64,000 nucleotides of DNA. Source: Flavobacteriaceae bacterium UBA5544. GTDB lineage: Bacteria; Bacteroidota; Bacteroidia; Flavobacteriales; Flavobacteriaceae. The translations under genes were made by a program, and so were the position numbers. A model generated the notes under the pieces. That model was given only the letters and a program-made list of their open reading frames with translations. It made no database searches and was not told the origin of the DNA. This document shows, in pieces, positions 45,164 through 53,545 of this stretch. How positions within the stretch are numbered: the first letter of the stretch is position 1; each line of letters starts with the position of its first letter. The stretch covers positions 93,560-157,559 of the forward strand of contig DINI01000019.1 of NCBI GenBank assembly GCA_002426755.1. The letters are read 5' to 3'.

Positions 45164-46171
45164 ATGGCTAAAAAAAATCAGACCCTAGGTGAATTTATCA
45201 TCGAAAATCAAGCTTCTTTTAAATATACTTCAGGTGAATTATCGAGCTTAATAAATTCCATTAGATTGGCCGCGAAAGTTGTTAATTATGAAGTTAACAA
45301 GGCGGGTTTGGTTGATATCATTGGGGCTGTTGGCGAAACCAATATTCAAGGTGAGCACCAACAAAAACTTGATGTGTATGCCAATGAAAAGTTCATCCAA
45401 ACGATGACCAACAGAAATATTGTTTGTGGTATTGCCAGTGAAGAAGAGGATGATTTTATTGCCATCAACAGCCAAGATGAAAATCATCAAAATAAATATG
45501 TGGTGCTGATTGACCCTTTGGATGGTTCTTCAAATATAGATGTGAATGTTTCGGTTGGAACCATTTTCTCCATTTACCGACGGGTCACTCCTATTGGCAC
45601 ACCAGTTACACTTGAAGATTTTCTTCAACCAGGAAATCAACAGGTTGCAGCTGGTTATGTGGTTTATGGCACCTCCACAATGATTGTTTATACCACCGGA
45701 GCTGGCGTGAACGGCTTTACATTAAATCCTGCAATTGGAACATTTTATTTGTCACATCCCAATATGCAATTCCCTGAAGACGGAAACATTTATTCTGTGA
45801 ATGAAGGAAACTACATCCACTTCCCGCAGGGTGTTAAAAACTACATTAAATATTGCCAAATGGAAGAAGGCGACAGACCATACACTTCAAGATATATTGG
45901 CTCATTGGTGTCTGATTTCCATAGAAATATGATTAAAGGCGGCATCTATCTATATCCAAAAAGCTCTATGAATGCTAAAGGAAAATTACGCTTGCTTTAT
46001 GAATGCAATCCTATGGCATTTTTGGCCGAACAAGCAAACGGTAAGGCAAGCGATGGGTTTCAACGTATTATGGACATACAACCTACTGAATTGCACGAAC
46101 GAGTTCCGTTTATTTGCGGTAGCAAAAACATGGTGGAAAAATGTGAGGAATTTATGCGCAACGCACAATAA
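45164..46171 (+). CDS. fbp: Fructose-1,6-bisphosphatase class I
   Basis: A 335-aa gluconeogenic phosphatase that converts fructose 1,6-bisphosphate to fructose 6-phosphate. Metal and substrate motifs: GIASEEEDD, VLIDPLDGSSNIDVNVSVGT, YIGSLVSDFHRNMIKGGIYL, and KLRLLYECNPMAFLAEQANG. Length and order of motifs are normal. The promoter region near 45090-45115 has an imperfect TTG-N-ATATTTG arrangement. A terminator follows. Confidence 0.97.
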   Translation: MAKKNQTLGEFIIENQASFKYTSGELSSLINSIRLAAKVVNYEVNKAGLVDIIGAVGETNIQGEHQQKLDVYANEKFIQTMTNRNIVCGIASEEEDDFIAINSQDENHQNKYVVLIDPLDGSSNIDVNVSVGTIFSIYRRVTPIGTPVTLEDFLQPGNQQVAAGYVVYGTSTMIVYTTGAGVNGFTLNPAIGTFYLSHPNMQFPEDGNIYSVNEGNYIHFPQGVKNYIKYCQMEEGDRPYTSRYIGSLVSDFHRNMIKGGIYLYPKSSMNAKGKLRLLYECNPMAFLAEQANGKASDGFQRIMDIQPTELHERVPFICGSKNMVEKCEEFMRNAQ

Positions 46172-46251
46172 AACAACAACAATTCAAATTCCAAATTCCA
46201 AGAAGAAATTATAAATAATTTTGGAGAATCAATCCATCTTTTTTAAATAGA

Positions 46252-46290
46252 AAAGCCGCTCAACATCATTGGAACGGCTTTATATTTTTG
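46252..46290 (+). terminator. Terminator after fbp
   Basis: AAAGCCG (46252-46258) pairs with CGGCTTT (46275-46281), with partial pairing inside the loop, then TATATTTTTG. The upstream 80 nt (46172-46251) hold nothing recognisable. Confidence 0.65.
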
Positions 46291-46300
46291 AATAAAAAAA

Positions 46301-46340
46301 TTCTCTTTTCTCTTTTCTCTTTTCTCTTCTCTCTTTTCTT
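46301..46340 (-). repeat. Polypyrimidine/polypurine tract after the TerB-like gene
   Basis: Repeated TTCTCT-type units on the plus strand. On the minus strand this reads as AAAAGAGA units, similar in style to copies A and B of the purine-rich repeat, and it lies just after the stop codon of the leftward TerB-like gene. Confidence 0.55.
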
Positions 46341-46348
46341 AAAAAAGA

Positions 46349-46780
46349 TTATCGATTCATATGCTTTATTTCTTCCATAAAGGTATCTAAATCAACACCA
46401 TCATTTACCAATGTCAACGCTTTATCTACAACGTACATGACATTGTTTGGAGAAAATCCTAATCCAATCCCTATTTTCTTTAGCAAGGTTACTTGCTTTT
46501 CACCTTTTATATGGTCAGCATATACCATCCTTGCCAAATCATATAAACGCTCCAAACGTCTGTCATAAGAAGATGGTGGGTTGATTGGATGCGATTGGTA
46601 GTCTTTCAAGATTTGTTTGTAGTCACCTTCACTGATGTCAAGATTTCTTGCCAATCGGTCCAAAAACGCTTTTTCCTCATCCGTAATTATTCCATCGTCC
46701 ATAGCCACTCTTACAATCGCAGCAAAATGGTCTTCATTACGCTTTTTAAATCCGCTATCAAATAAATCTGAAAATGACAT
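46349..46780 (-). CDS. TerB-like (tellurite-resistance fold) cytoplasmic protein
   Basis: A 143-aa all-helical acidic protein with the TerB/DjlA-type pattern: AAIVRVAMDDGIITDEEKAFLDRLA (broken as AAIVRVAMDDGIIT and DEEKAFLDRLARNLDISE), then LARMVYADHIKGEKQ and a third helix pair. This fold carries conserved acidic residues for metal binding. The biological role is unknown and tellurite resistance itself should not be assumed. It stands alone between fbp and mfd. Confidence 0.83.
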   Translation of the reverse strand: MSFSDLFDSGFKKRNEDHFAAIVRVAMDDGIITDEEKAFLDRLARNLDISEGDYKQILKDYQSHPINPPSSYDRRLERLYDLARMVYADHIKGEKQVTLLKKIGIGLGFSPNNVMYVVDKALTLVNDGVDLDTFMEEIKHMNR

Positions 46781-46914
46781 AAGTTTCTTGTTTTAAAAGT
46801 CGTGCAAATATAGTTAAAGTTCATTCTTTTTTAAACTAAAAAACGAGCTTTTTTTGCTGGTGTTTTTTAAGATTAAATTCACATCCACTATGAAACAATA
46901 TAAATTGTAAACTT

Positions 46915-46922
46915 TATATTTG
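46915..46922 (+). promoter_or_regulatory. Probable mfd -7 promoter box
   Basis: TATATTTG matches TAnnTTTG and lies 19 nt upstream of the TTG initiator of mfd. The -33 motif is not clear at the expected spacing. Confidence 0.45.
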
Positions 46923-46941
46923 TGCTTCAAAATAAATTGTC

Positions 46942-49900
46942 TTGAGTAAATCACATCTCTCGCAAACCTATGCACAGACTTTGCAAACGCAAAATCTGCA
47001 GACTGCTATTGCCCAATCTGAAACAAAAACGCACTTAAAAGGTCTTGTAGGGTCTTCTTTTTCCTTCATCGTAGCAGAAACTTTCAAACAAACTGATTTG
47101 CCTTATCTGTTGGTTTTTAATGATAAGGAAGAAGCTGCTTTTTATTTAAATGATTTGGAACAACTACTCAATGACAAGGATGTATTGTTTTATCCAGGAA
47201 GTTACCGTCGTCCATATCAAATTGAAGAAACCGATAATGCCAATGTATTGCTTCGAGCAGAAGTTTTAAACAGAATTAACTCACGTAAAAAGCCAGCCAT
47301 CATTGTCACTTATCCTGATGCATTGTTTGAAAAAGTGGTGACCCGGAAGGAATTGGAGCGAAATACACTGAAAATTTCGGTTAATGATAATCTGTCTATT
47401 GATTTTGTAAATGAAGTTCTGTTCGAATACCGATTCAAACGGGTTGATTTTGTGACGGAGCCAGGTGAATTTTCCGTTCGCGGTGGTATTGTGGATGTAT
47501 TTTCATTTTCGCATGATGAACCTTACAGAATTGAGTTTTTTGGAGACGAAGTGGATAGTATCCGAACCTTTGATGTGGAGACTCAATTGTCCACGGAACA
47601 GGTCAAAAAAATAAATATCATTCCAAATGTTGAAAATAAATTTTTAGAAGAAAATCGAGAGAGTTTTCTAAAATATATTGCCTCAAAAACGGTTGTTTTT
47701 CTTAAAAATCCTGATCTTTTATTTTCTCGAATTGATGATTTCTTCGGAAAAGCCGACGAGGCATTTCAAAAGCTTTCCCAAGAAATCAAACACGCATCGC
47801 CAGAAGAATTGTTCTGTAATTCAGAACTGCTGAAGCGACAATTATTGGAATTCACTTTGGTGGAATTTGGAAGTTCCTCTGTCATGTCGAGCGGAGTCGA
47901 GACACCAACCGTTATTAAATTCAACACCACTCCCCAACCTTCCTTCAATAAACAATTTGATTTACTGATTGAAGATTTAAACACCAATCACGATAAAGGC
48001 TACACTAATTACATCGCTTGCGTGAGTGAGCAGCAAGCGAAACGTTTTCATGATATTTTTGAGGATGTTGAGCAAGATGTTCACTATAAAACCATCGTGC
48101 TTTCTTTATATCAAGGATTTATTGACCATGACCATCACATTGCCTGTTACACGGACCATCAGATTTTTGAACGCTATCATAAATTCCATCTAAAAAATGG
48201 CTATGCCAAAAAGCAGGCAATCACCCTGAAGGAGTTAACCAATCTCGAAATAGGCGATTACGTCACGCACATTGATCATGGCATTGGAAAATTTGGCGGT
48301 TTGCAAAAAATAGATGTTGAAGGTAAAAAACAGGAAGCCATTAAATTGGTTTATGGCGAACGAGACGTGCTTTATTTGAGCATCCATTCGCTTCATAAGA
48401 TTACCAAGTTTAACGGAAAAGATGGAAAACCTCCAAAAATCTACAAACTTGGAAGTAATGCCTGGAAGGTTTTAAAACAGAAAACAAAATCGAGAGTCAA
48501 GGAAATTGCCTTCAACTTAATACAAGTGTACGCAAAGCGAAAACTAGAAAAAGGCTATCAATACAATCCTGATAGTTATATGCAATTAGAGTTGGAAGCG
48601 TCCTTTATTTATGAAGATACACCAGACCAAATAACCTCAACTGCTGATATCAAAGCGGATATGGAAAGCGAACGACCCATGGACCGATTGGTGTGTGGTG
48701 ATGTAGGTTTTGGTAAAACAGAAGTTGCCATTAGAGCGGCTTTTAAAGCAGTTGATAATGGAAAACAAGTCGCCGTTTTGGTTCCCACCACAATTCTTGC
48801 CTATCAGCATTATCGAACGTTTACAGAACGCTTAAAAGATTTTCCTGTAACTGTTGATTATGTAAATCGTTTTAGAACAGCCAAAGAAAAACGCCTAACC
48901 CTAGAAAACCTTGAAAAAGGAAGTGTAGATATCATCATTGGCACACATCAGCTTGTCAATAAAAATGTAAAGTTTAAGGATCTAGGCTTGTTGATTGTGG
49001 ATGAGGAACAAAAATTTGGTGTTGCTGTCAAAGAAAAATTGAAAACACTTAAAGATAATGTGGATGTTTTGACTTTGACCGCAACGCCCATTCCACGAAC
49101 GTTACAATTTAGTTTGATGGCTGCAAGAGATTTATCGGTGATAACTACACCTCCGCCCAACAGGTATCCGATAGAAAGTCATGTCATACGTTTTAATGAA
49201 GAAACAATTCGTGACGCCATTAGTTACGAGATTCAACGTGGTGGACAGATTTTCTTTATCCATAATCGCATTGAAAACATTCGAGAAGTCGCCGGGCTCA
49301 TTCAACGTTTAGTGCCAGACGCCAAAATTGGTGTTGGTCATGGACAATTGGACGGAAAAAAATTGGAAGAATTAATGCTCGCTTTTATGAATGGTGAATT
49401 TGACGTTTTGGTGAGCACAACCATTGTTGAAAGCGGATTGGATGTACCAAATGCCAATACCATTTTTATCAACAATGCCAATAATTTTGGCTTGAGCGAT
49501 TTGCACCAAATGCGTGGTCGTGTCGGTCGAAGCAACAAGAAAGCTTTCTGTTATTTCATTACTCCAGATTATTCCGAAATGACTGCTGACGCTCGAAAAC
49601 GAATTACGGCCTTGGAACAGTTTTCGGAATTGGGAAGCGGTTTCAACATCGCAATGAAAGATTTGGAAATTCGCGGTGCTGGCGATCTTTTGGGAGGCGA
49701 ACAAAGCGGATTTATCAATGATATCGGTTTCGACACTTATCAAAAGATTTTGAATGAAGCCATTGAGGAATTAAAAGAAAACGAGTTCAAGGATTTATAC
49801 CAAGATGATCACATAGAAAAAGAATACGTCAAAGACATTACGATTGACACCGATTTTGAATTGTTATTTCCTGATGATTACGTCAACAACATTACGGAAC

Positions 49901-50301
49901 GTCTGAATCTTTATACCAAATTGAACGACATCAAAACCGAAGAGGAACTTCAAAAATTTGAAGCAAATCTTATTGACCGTTTTGGGGAAATGCCAAAACA
50001 AGTCGTCGATTTGCTCAACAGCGTTCGCATCAAATGGGTTGCAACAAAAATCGGACTCGAAAAAGTGGTAATGAAACAAGGCAAATTGATCGGTTATTTT
50101 ATCAATGACCAACAAAGTGCTTTTTATCAAAGTCAAGGGTTTACTAAAGTCTTGCAGTTTATTCAGAAAAATCCTCAAGCGGCAAAAATGAAAGAGAAAC
50201 AAACCCGAACAGGCCTTCGTTTATTACTGACGTTTGAACATATAAAAACCGTAAAACAGGCATTGGCAGTTTTGCAGCCAATAATACATCAAAATCCATA
50301 A
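46942..50301 (+). CDS. mfd: Transcription-repair coupling factor Mfd
   Basis: A 1119-aa ATP-dependent translocase that removes stalled RNA polymerase and recruits UvrA. It has the UvrB-like N-terminal domains (about 1-250; VLFYPGSYRRPYQIEETDN, GEFSVRGGIVDVFSF) and the RNA polymerase-interacting domain (about 430-500; GDYVTHIDHGIGKFGG). The helicase motifs follow: GDVGFGKTEVA, IVDEEQKFGV and TATPIPRTLQ. TRG region and C-terminal UvrA-masking domain are also present. The initiator is TTG. A dispersed repeat sits in frame at 47881-47904, giving VMSSGVET at about residues 314-321 in the interdomain region. Confidence 0.96.
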   Translation: MSKSHLSQTYAQTLQTQNLQTAIAQSETKTHLKGLVGSSFSFIVAETFKQTDLPYLLVFNDKEEAAFYLNDLEQLLNDKDVLFYPGSYRRPYQIEETDNANVLLRAEVLNRINSRKKPAIIVTYPDALFEKVVTRKELERNTLKISVNDNLSIDFVNEVLFEYRFKRVDFVTEPGEFSVRGGIVDVFSFSHDEPYRIEFFGDEVDSIRTFDVETQLSTEQVKKINIIPNVENKFLEENRESFLKYIASKTVVFLKNPDLLFSRIDDFFGKADEAFQKLSQEIKHASPEELFCNSELLKRQLLEFTLVEFGSSSVMSSGVETPTVIKFNTTPQPSFNKQFDLLIEDLNTNHDKGYTNYIACVSEQQAKRFHDIFEDVEQDVHYKTIVLSLYQGFIDHDHHIACYTDHQIFERYHKFHLKNGYAKKQAITLKELTNLEIGDYVTHIDHGIGKFGGLQKIDVEGKKQEAIKLVYGERDVLYLSIHSLHKITKFNGKDGKPPKIYKLGSNAWKVLKQKTKSRVKEIAFNLIQVYAKRKLEKGYQYNPDSYMQLELEASFIYEDTPDQITSTADIKADMESERPMDRLVCGDVGFGKTEVAIRAAFKAVDNGKQVAVLVPTTILAYQHYRTFTERLKDFPVTVDYVNRFRTAKEKRLTLENLEKGSVDIIIGTHQLVNKNVKFKDLGLLIVDEEQKFGVAVKEKLKTLKDNVDVLTLTATPIPRTLQFSLMAARDLSVITTPPPNRYPIESHVIRFNEETIRDAISYEIQRGGQIFFIHNRIENIREVAGLIQRLVPDAKIGVGHGQLDGKKLEELMLAFMNGEFDVLVSTTIVESGLDVPNANTIFINNANNFGLSDLHQMRGRVGRSNKKAFCYFITPDYSEMTADARKRITALEQFSELGSGFNIAMKDLEIRGAGDLLGGEQSGFINDIGFDTYQKILNEAIEELKENEFKDLYQDDHIEKEYVKDITIDTDFELLFPDDYVNNITERLNLYTKLNDIKTEEELQKFEANLIDRFGEMPKQVVDLLNSVRIKWVATKIGLEKVVMKQGKLIGYFINDQQSAFYQSQGFTKVLQFIQKNPQAAKMKEKQTRTGLRLLLTFEHIKTVKQALAVLQPIIHQNP
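47881..47904 (+). repeat. Dispersed TCGAG repeat, copy inside mfd
   Basis: GTCATGTCGAGCGGAGTCGA followed by GACA. It contains TCGAG-CGGAG-TCGAG, a style of short intergenic repeat I recall from many flavobacterial genomes. Here it is read in frame within mfd. Related copies are at 50304-50323 and 51731-51751. Confidence 0.65.
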
Positions 50302-50303
50302 AA

Positions 50304-50323
50304 TGTCGAGCCTAATTGAGACA
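50304..50323 (+). repeat. Dispersed TCGAG repeat, degenerate copy after mfd
   Basis: TGTCGAGCCTAATTGAGACA begins 2 nt after the mfd stop codon. It keeps both ends (TGTCGAG and GAGACA) of the copy inside mfd, with a changed centre. Confidence 0.45.
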
Positions 50324-50394
50324 GTGGCTTGATTATTGAACACTTGTTTGCAATCATAATTTTTTAGATTTAAAATAAAAATGAAATATACATC

Positions 50395-51717
50395 ATGAAA
50401 AAAGTACTTTTCTTAATAGCGTTCCTACCAACACTTTTGTTTTCCCAACATTCCATCAAAGGCACTTTTTCTCCACCCGAAGATTTTACGTATGCGTTTC
50501 TTTATAAAGCCACTCCCACAAATTTAAATTATTTGAATCGTGGCAAAATGGATGAAAATGGTCAATTCGAAATTGAGTTGGATTCAACTGTCACTGCCGG
50601 AATGTATAAAATTGTGTATGGCATTCCAGAAGATGAAAACAATTTTGATTTTATCTACGATGGAAAAGAAGATATTGTTTTAACCTTTAGCCTTAATGAA
50701 GGATTGGAATTTAAAGAATCTGTAGAAAACAAACTTTGGGCTTCCTATACTAAAAGCATGGAGTTGGTAAATATGACCATTAGCAATTTTTATCAACAAA
50801 ACAGCTCTGACAAAAAAGCGTTTACAGAGATTTTTAAGACATTGAGGGATACCCAAGCGGCTTTCGAAGATGCTTCAAAAGGAACCATGGCATCCACATT
50901 CATCAATGCAAATCGACCTTATATGCCAACAGAATATGAAGATATTACCACATATTCCAATCATTTAAAAACAACTTTTTTAGAGAACGTAGATTTTGGA
51001 AATCCATTACTTCAAAGTTCTGATTTTTTGAATGATAGAGTGATGGCTTATGTTTTTGGAATGTCAGCAACCAACAACAATGAGGATTATAAAAATCATA
51101 TTGATACCGTTGTTAAATCGATTGGGCCAGATAATACCACGATAAAAACAGCCTTGCTTGAACATATATGGCGAAAAATGGTAGCCATAGAAAATGTGGA
51201 TGTTGCCAATTACATCAGTAACACCTATTTGTTCAAATTGGCTAGAGAAACAGATAACAAAGAGCTTTATAAGGAATTAATGACTTACAAGAATAGCGCA
51301 ATTGGGACTACAGCCATGGATTTCCCGATCACTTATGAAGATAATGGAAAACCAATAAATACCTCTTTGCACAAACTTGAAGGTGCTGATAATTATCTCT
51401 TGATTTTTTGGAGCAGCACTTGCGGACATTGTTTAAATGAGCTTCCTAAACTGAAAGCATATCTTGATGAACATCCAAAAAACCTAAAAGTAGTTGCCTT
51501 TGGACTTGAAGATGGAAAAGAAAATTGGGAAAGCACAATTCCTAAATTTCCAAATTTTATTCATGTGTTGGGATTGGAACATTGGGACAATCCTGTGGCG
51601 GTAGCTTATGGTGTCAATTCTACCCCATCTTACTTTATATTGGATAAGGACAAAAAAATCATAGTAAAACCAAATGATTTTGAAACCTTGAAAACAGCTC
51701 TTGAAAATCTGAAATAA
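50395..51717 (+). CDS. TlpA-like thioredoxin-fold protein with DUF4369-like N-terminal domain
   Basis: A 440-aa exported redox protein. Signal peptide VLFLIAFLPTLLFSQ is followed by a DUF4369-like beta domain (SIKGTFSPPEDFTYAFLYKA, VTAGMYKIVYG) and a helical middle. The C-terminal thioredoxin domain (about 315-440) has the CGHC active site in FWSSTCGHCLNELPKL and the cis-Pro in NSTPSYFILD. In Bacteroidota such proteins reduce periplasmic disulfides; the client is unknown. It follows mfd by 93 nt. Confidence 0.9.
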   Translation: MKKVLFLIAFLPTLLFSQHSIKGTFSPPEDFTYAFLYKATPTNLNYLNRGKMDENGQFEIELDSTVTAGMYKIVYGIPEDENNFDFIYDGKEDIVLTFSLNEGLEFKESVENKLWASYTKSMELVNMTISNFYQQNSSDKKAFTEIFKTLRDTQAAFEDASKGTMASTFINANRPYMPTEYEDITTYSNHLKTTFLENVDFGNPLLQSSDFLNDRVMAYVFGMSATNNNEDYKNHIDTVVKSIGPDNTTIKTALLEHIWRKMVAIENVDVANYISNTYLFKLARETDNKELYKELMTYKNSAIGTTAMDFPITYEDNGKPINTSLHKLEGADNYLLIFWSSTCGHCLNELPKLKAYLDEHPKNLKVVAFGLEDGKENWESTIPKFPNFIHVLGLEHWDNPVAVAYGVNSTPSYFILDKDKKIIVKPNDFETLKTALENLK

Positions 51718-51730
51718 CAAACTGCCTGCC

Positions 51731-51751
51731 TGTTCGAGCGCAGTCGAGAAC
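51731..51751 (+). repeat. Dispersed TCGAG repeat, copy after the TlpA-like gene
   Basis: TGTTCGAGCGCAGTCGAGAA matches the TCGAG-N5-TCGAG layout of the copy inside mfd (centre CGCAG instead of CGGAG). It lies 13 nt after the stop codon, in the 72-nt convergent gap. Confidence 0.55.
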
Positions 51752-51789
51752 TACATAGATTTCAACTGCACTCAACAACTTGGCCAGAC

Positions 51790-52302
51790 CTATTTATCCA
51801 AAGCTGGAATACGCAACACCTGTCCTGGATAGATCAAATTTGCATCTTTGAGCATTGGTTTGTTGGCTTCAAAAATAACAGGATACTTCATGGCATTGCC
51901 ATAATATTCTTTTGCTATTTTGCTCAACGTGTCTCCTTTCACTACTGTATAGAATTTTGCCTCTGGCTCTACATGTTCCACTGTCATTAGATCATCAACG
52001 GTGGCAATGCCATTTGTATTTCCCACTACCAAAACTACTTTTTCCTTGGTGGCTTGGTCATAAGCCTTTCCTTCAACAGTTGCTTGGTCATCATCAATGG
52101 TTATTTTTAAATTTTCGACTTCCAATTGTAAATCCCGAATGGTTTCTTCCAGTTTTCGAGCTGCTCGTTCTTCAGATTTTAGTTCGTCTTCTGCTGCTTT
52201 TGCTGTAGCTGCTTTCTTTGCCGCTGCCTTTTCCTCTTCAGTTGTTTTTCCTATGCCGAATACTTTTGCTCCTGCATTTTTAATGAATGAAAATAATCCC
52301 AT
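51790..52302 (-). CDS. lysM: BON and LysM domain protein (Kbp/YgaU-like)
   Basis: A 170-aa protein that starts with GLFSFIKNAGAKVFG, then an Ala/Lys/Glu-rich helix. A BON domain lies at about 58-108 (VENLKITIDDDQATVEGKAY), and a C-terminal LysM at about 117-167 (FYTVVKGDTLSKIAKEYYG ... IYPGQVLRIP). This is the arrangement of the E. coli potassium-binding protein Kbp (YgaU). There is no signal peptide, so it is probably cytoplasmic or loosely associated. The helical insert is longer than in E. coli. Confidence 0.9.
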   Translation of the reverse strand: MGLFSFIKNAGAKVFGIGKTTEEEKAAAKKAATAKAAEDELKSEERAARKLEETIRDLQLEVENLKITIDDDQATVEGKAYDQATKEKVVLVVGNTNGIATVDDLMTVEHVEPEAKFYTVVKGDTLSKIAKEYYGNAMKYPVIFEANKPMLKDANLIYPGQVLRIPALDK

Positions 52303-52401
52303 GATATCTTAATTTTAGAGTTAATTATAATAAGACCCGAAGCTAACCGAAAAATAAGGAAACCCTTCACTCTATCACTACGAATTGTACCTTAAAAGAT
52401 A

Positions 52402-52431
52402 ACGCCCATCTAAAATGAATCAGATGAGCGT
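52402..52431 (-). terminator. Hairpin terminator after the 316-aa lipoprotein gene
   Basis: On the minus strand ACGCTCATCT pairs with AGATGGGCGT (one G-T pair) across a 10-nt loop, followed by TATCTTTT. It lies between the lipoprotein and LysM genes. Confidence 0.6.
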
Positions 52432-52459
52432 ATCTCGAAACTAAATAACCAACCAAAAT

Positions 52460-53410
52460 CTAGCTTCTTTCGTTTATGCGTGGATTGTCTTTTTTATCTG
52501 TCTTTTGTTTACGTTTTTTTGGCTCTGTCGTTTTTTTAGTGATTTCGCCTTGCGTATTGCTTTCTCTCAAATATTGGATGTAACCTCTTCCCGTAAACTC
52601 ATAAGTTGTTCCTGAAGACGGATGATATAATTCTATTCTCTGGTCATTAATAACGCTCAATTCAAAGAATTCATTGTCGAAAAAGTCATAATCTAATGTT
52701 AATGTTTTTAGATACGTATTACCAGAGATGTTACCAACACCATAAACCCCTGTGTAATCCCAATAAATAGTGTTCGGGTTACCAATGTTAGAGTCTTGCG
52801 AGCTTCTAAAAGTGGAATCATTGCCTCCAGCCAAAAACTGAAGATAATTCTCATTATCAAATTCGTTAATGGCCCCTATTTGACTTGTATAGGTTTTCTC
52901 CCATGCTTCATATTCTTGCAAGAAGTAATGAATATTGTCATAGAACACATAGTCATAATCAAACGTAGAACGTTGATAGCCGTGCAAGAAATAGGACGTG
53001 TCATTAAATGGGTTGTAAAGTTCTATCGTATTATTATCAACTTGATACACATCAAATGAATTATATCCGTCAATATCATGATAGACGTCCAAAATCATGT
53101 TATAGGCATCATAATCTCCAACCGCAATTCCATAACCATTGCCTTGACTGCCAAAACCAACCAAGTTATTATTGGCATATAAAATTCCATTTCTAAAGGA
53201 TACCGTAAATGCAATTTGCAAAAAAGGTGTTTCACCATATCCAACAGTCTGATTGATATCTACGTACCACAGTTCATAAGAACTCAATAATTGATTCAAC
53301 GAAATTGCTGGTGGGTTATCCACATAATCATCTACGATGACATCTGTATGACATGATGTAAATAATGTTGCTGCTAGGGCAAATCCGAAAAGTAGTTTTA
53401 GAGTCTTCAT
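52460..53410 (-). CDS. Hypothetical lipoprotein with two similar beta-rich halves
   Basis: A 316-aa lipoprotein (signal FALAATLFTSCHTDV, Cys20). Not recognised. The body seems to contain two related domains. LLSSYELWYVDIN ... NTIELYNPFNDTSYFLHG (about 43-146) and LQEYEAWEKTYTS ... QRIELYHPSSGTTYEFTG (about 163-280) share an opening Tyr-Glu-x-Trp and a closing IELY-P-(S/F)-T-Y pattern, as in a lipocalin-like duplication. The last 30 residues are very basic (KKRKQKTDKKDNP). Probably anchored in the envelope; function unknown. Confidence 0.75.
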   Translation of the reverse strand: MKTLKLLFGFALAATLFTSCHTDVIVDDYVDNPPAISLNQLLSSYELWYVDINQTVGYGETPFLQIAFTVSFRNGILYANNNLVGFGSQGNGYGIAVGDYDAYNMILDVYHDIDGYNSFDVYQVDNNTIELYNPFNDTSYFLHGYQRSTFDYDYVFYDNIHYFLQEYEAWEKTYTSQIGAINEFDNENYLQFLAGGNDSTFRSSQDSNIGNPNTIYWDYTGVYGVGNISGNTYLKTLTLDYDFFDNEFFELSVINDQRIELYHPSSGTTYEFTGRGYIQYLRESNTQGEITKKTTEPKKRKQKTDKKDNPRINERS

Positions 53411-53512
53411 AATCCAACAATTTAAAGGGTTATTGATGATGAAGTTTCAAAACGCGTGCCAAAAATTCTCAAAGCACTTCCAAGGGATGTCCTTTAAGAC
53501 TTAAATTTTATG

Positions 53513-53520
53513 TATTTTTG
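53513..53520 (+). promoter_or_regulatory. Probable gpsA -7 promoter box
   Basis: TATTTTTG matches TAnnTTTG and lies 26 nt upstream of the gpsA ATG. No clear -33 TTG is seen. Confidence 0.4.
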
Positions 53521-53545
53521 AAGCTATTAATTAACTCAAAAAAGA

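Noticed and set aside
46301..46340. CRISPR-like or direct repeat array
   Set aside because: The units are hexamer-scale polypyrimidine with no spacers; it is a simple-sequence tract.
46349..46780. Tellurite resistance determinant
   Set aside because: A TerB-like fold alone, without other ter genes, does not support resistance.
47766..47904. Frameshift or pseudogene in mfd because of the repeat
   Set aside because: The frame is continuous across the repeat and all helicase motifs follow intact.
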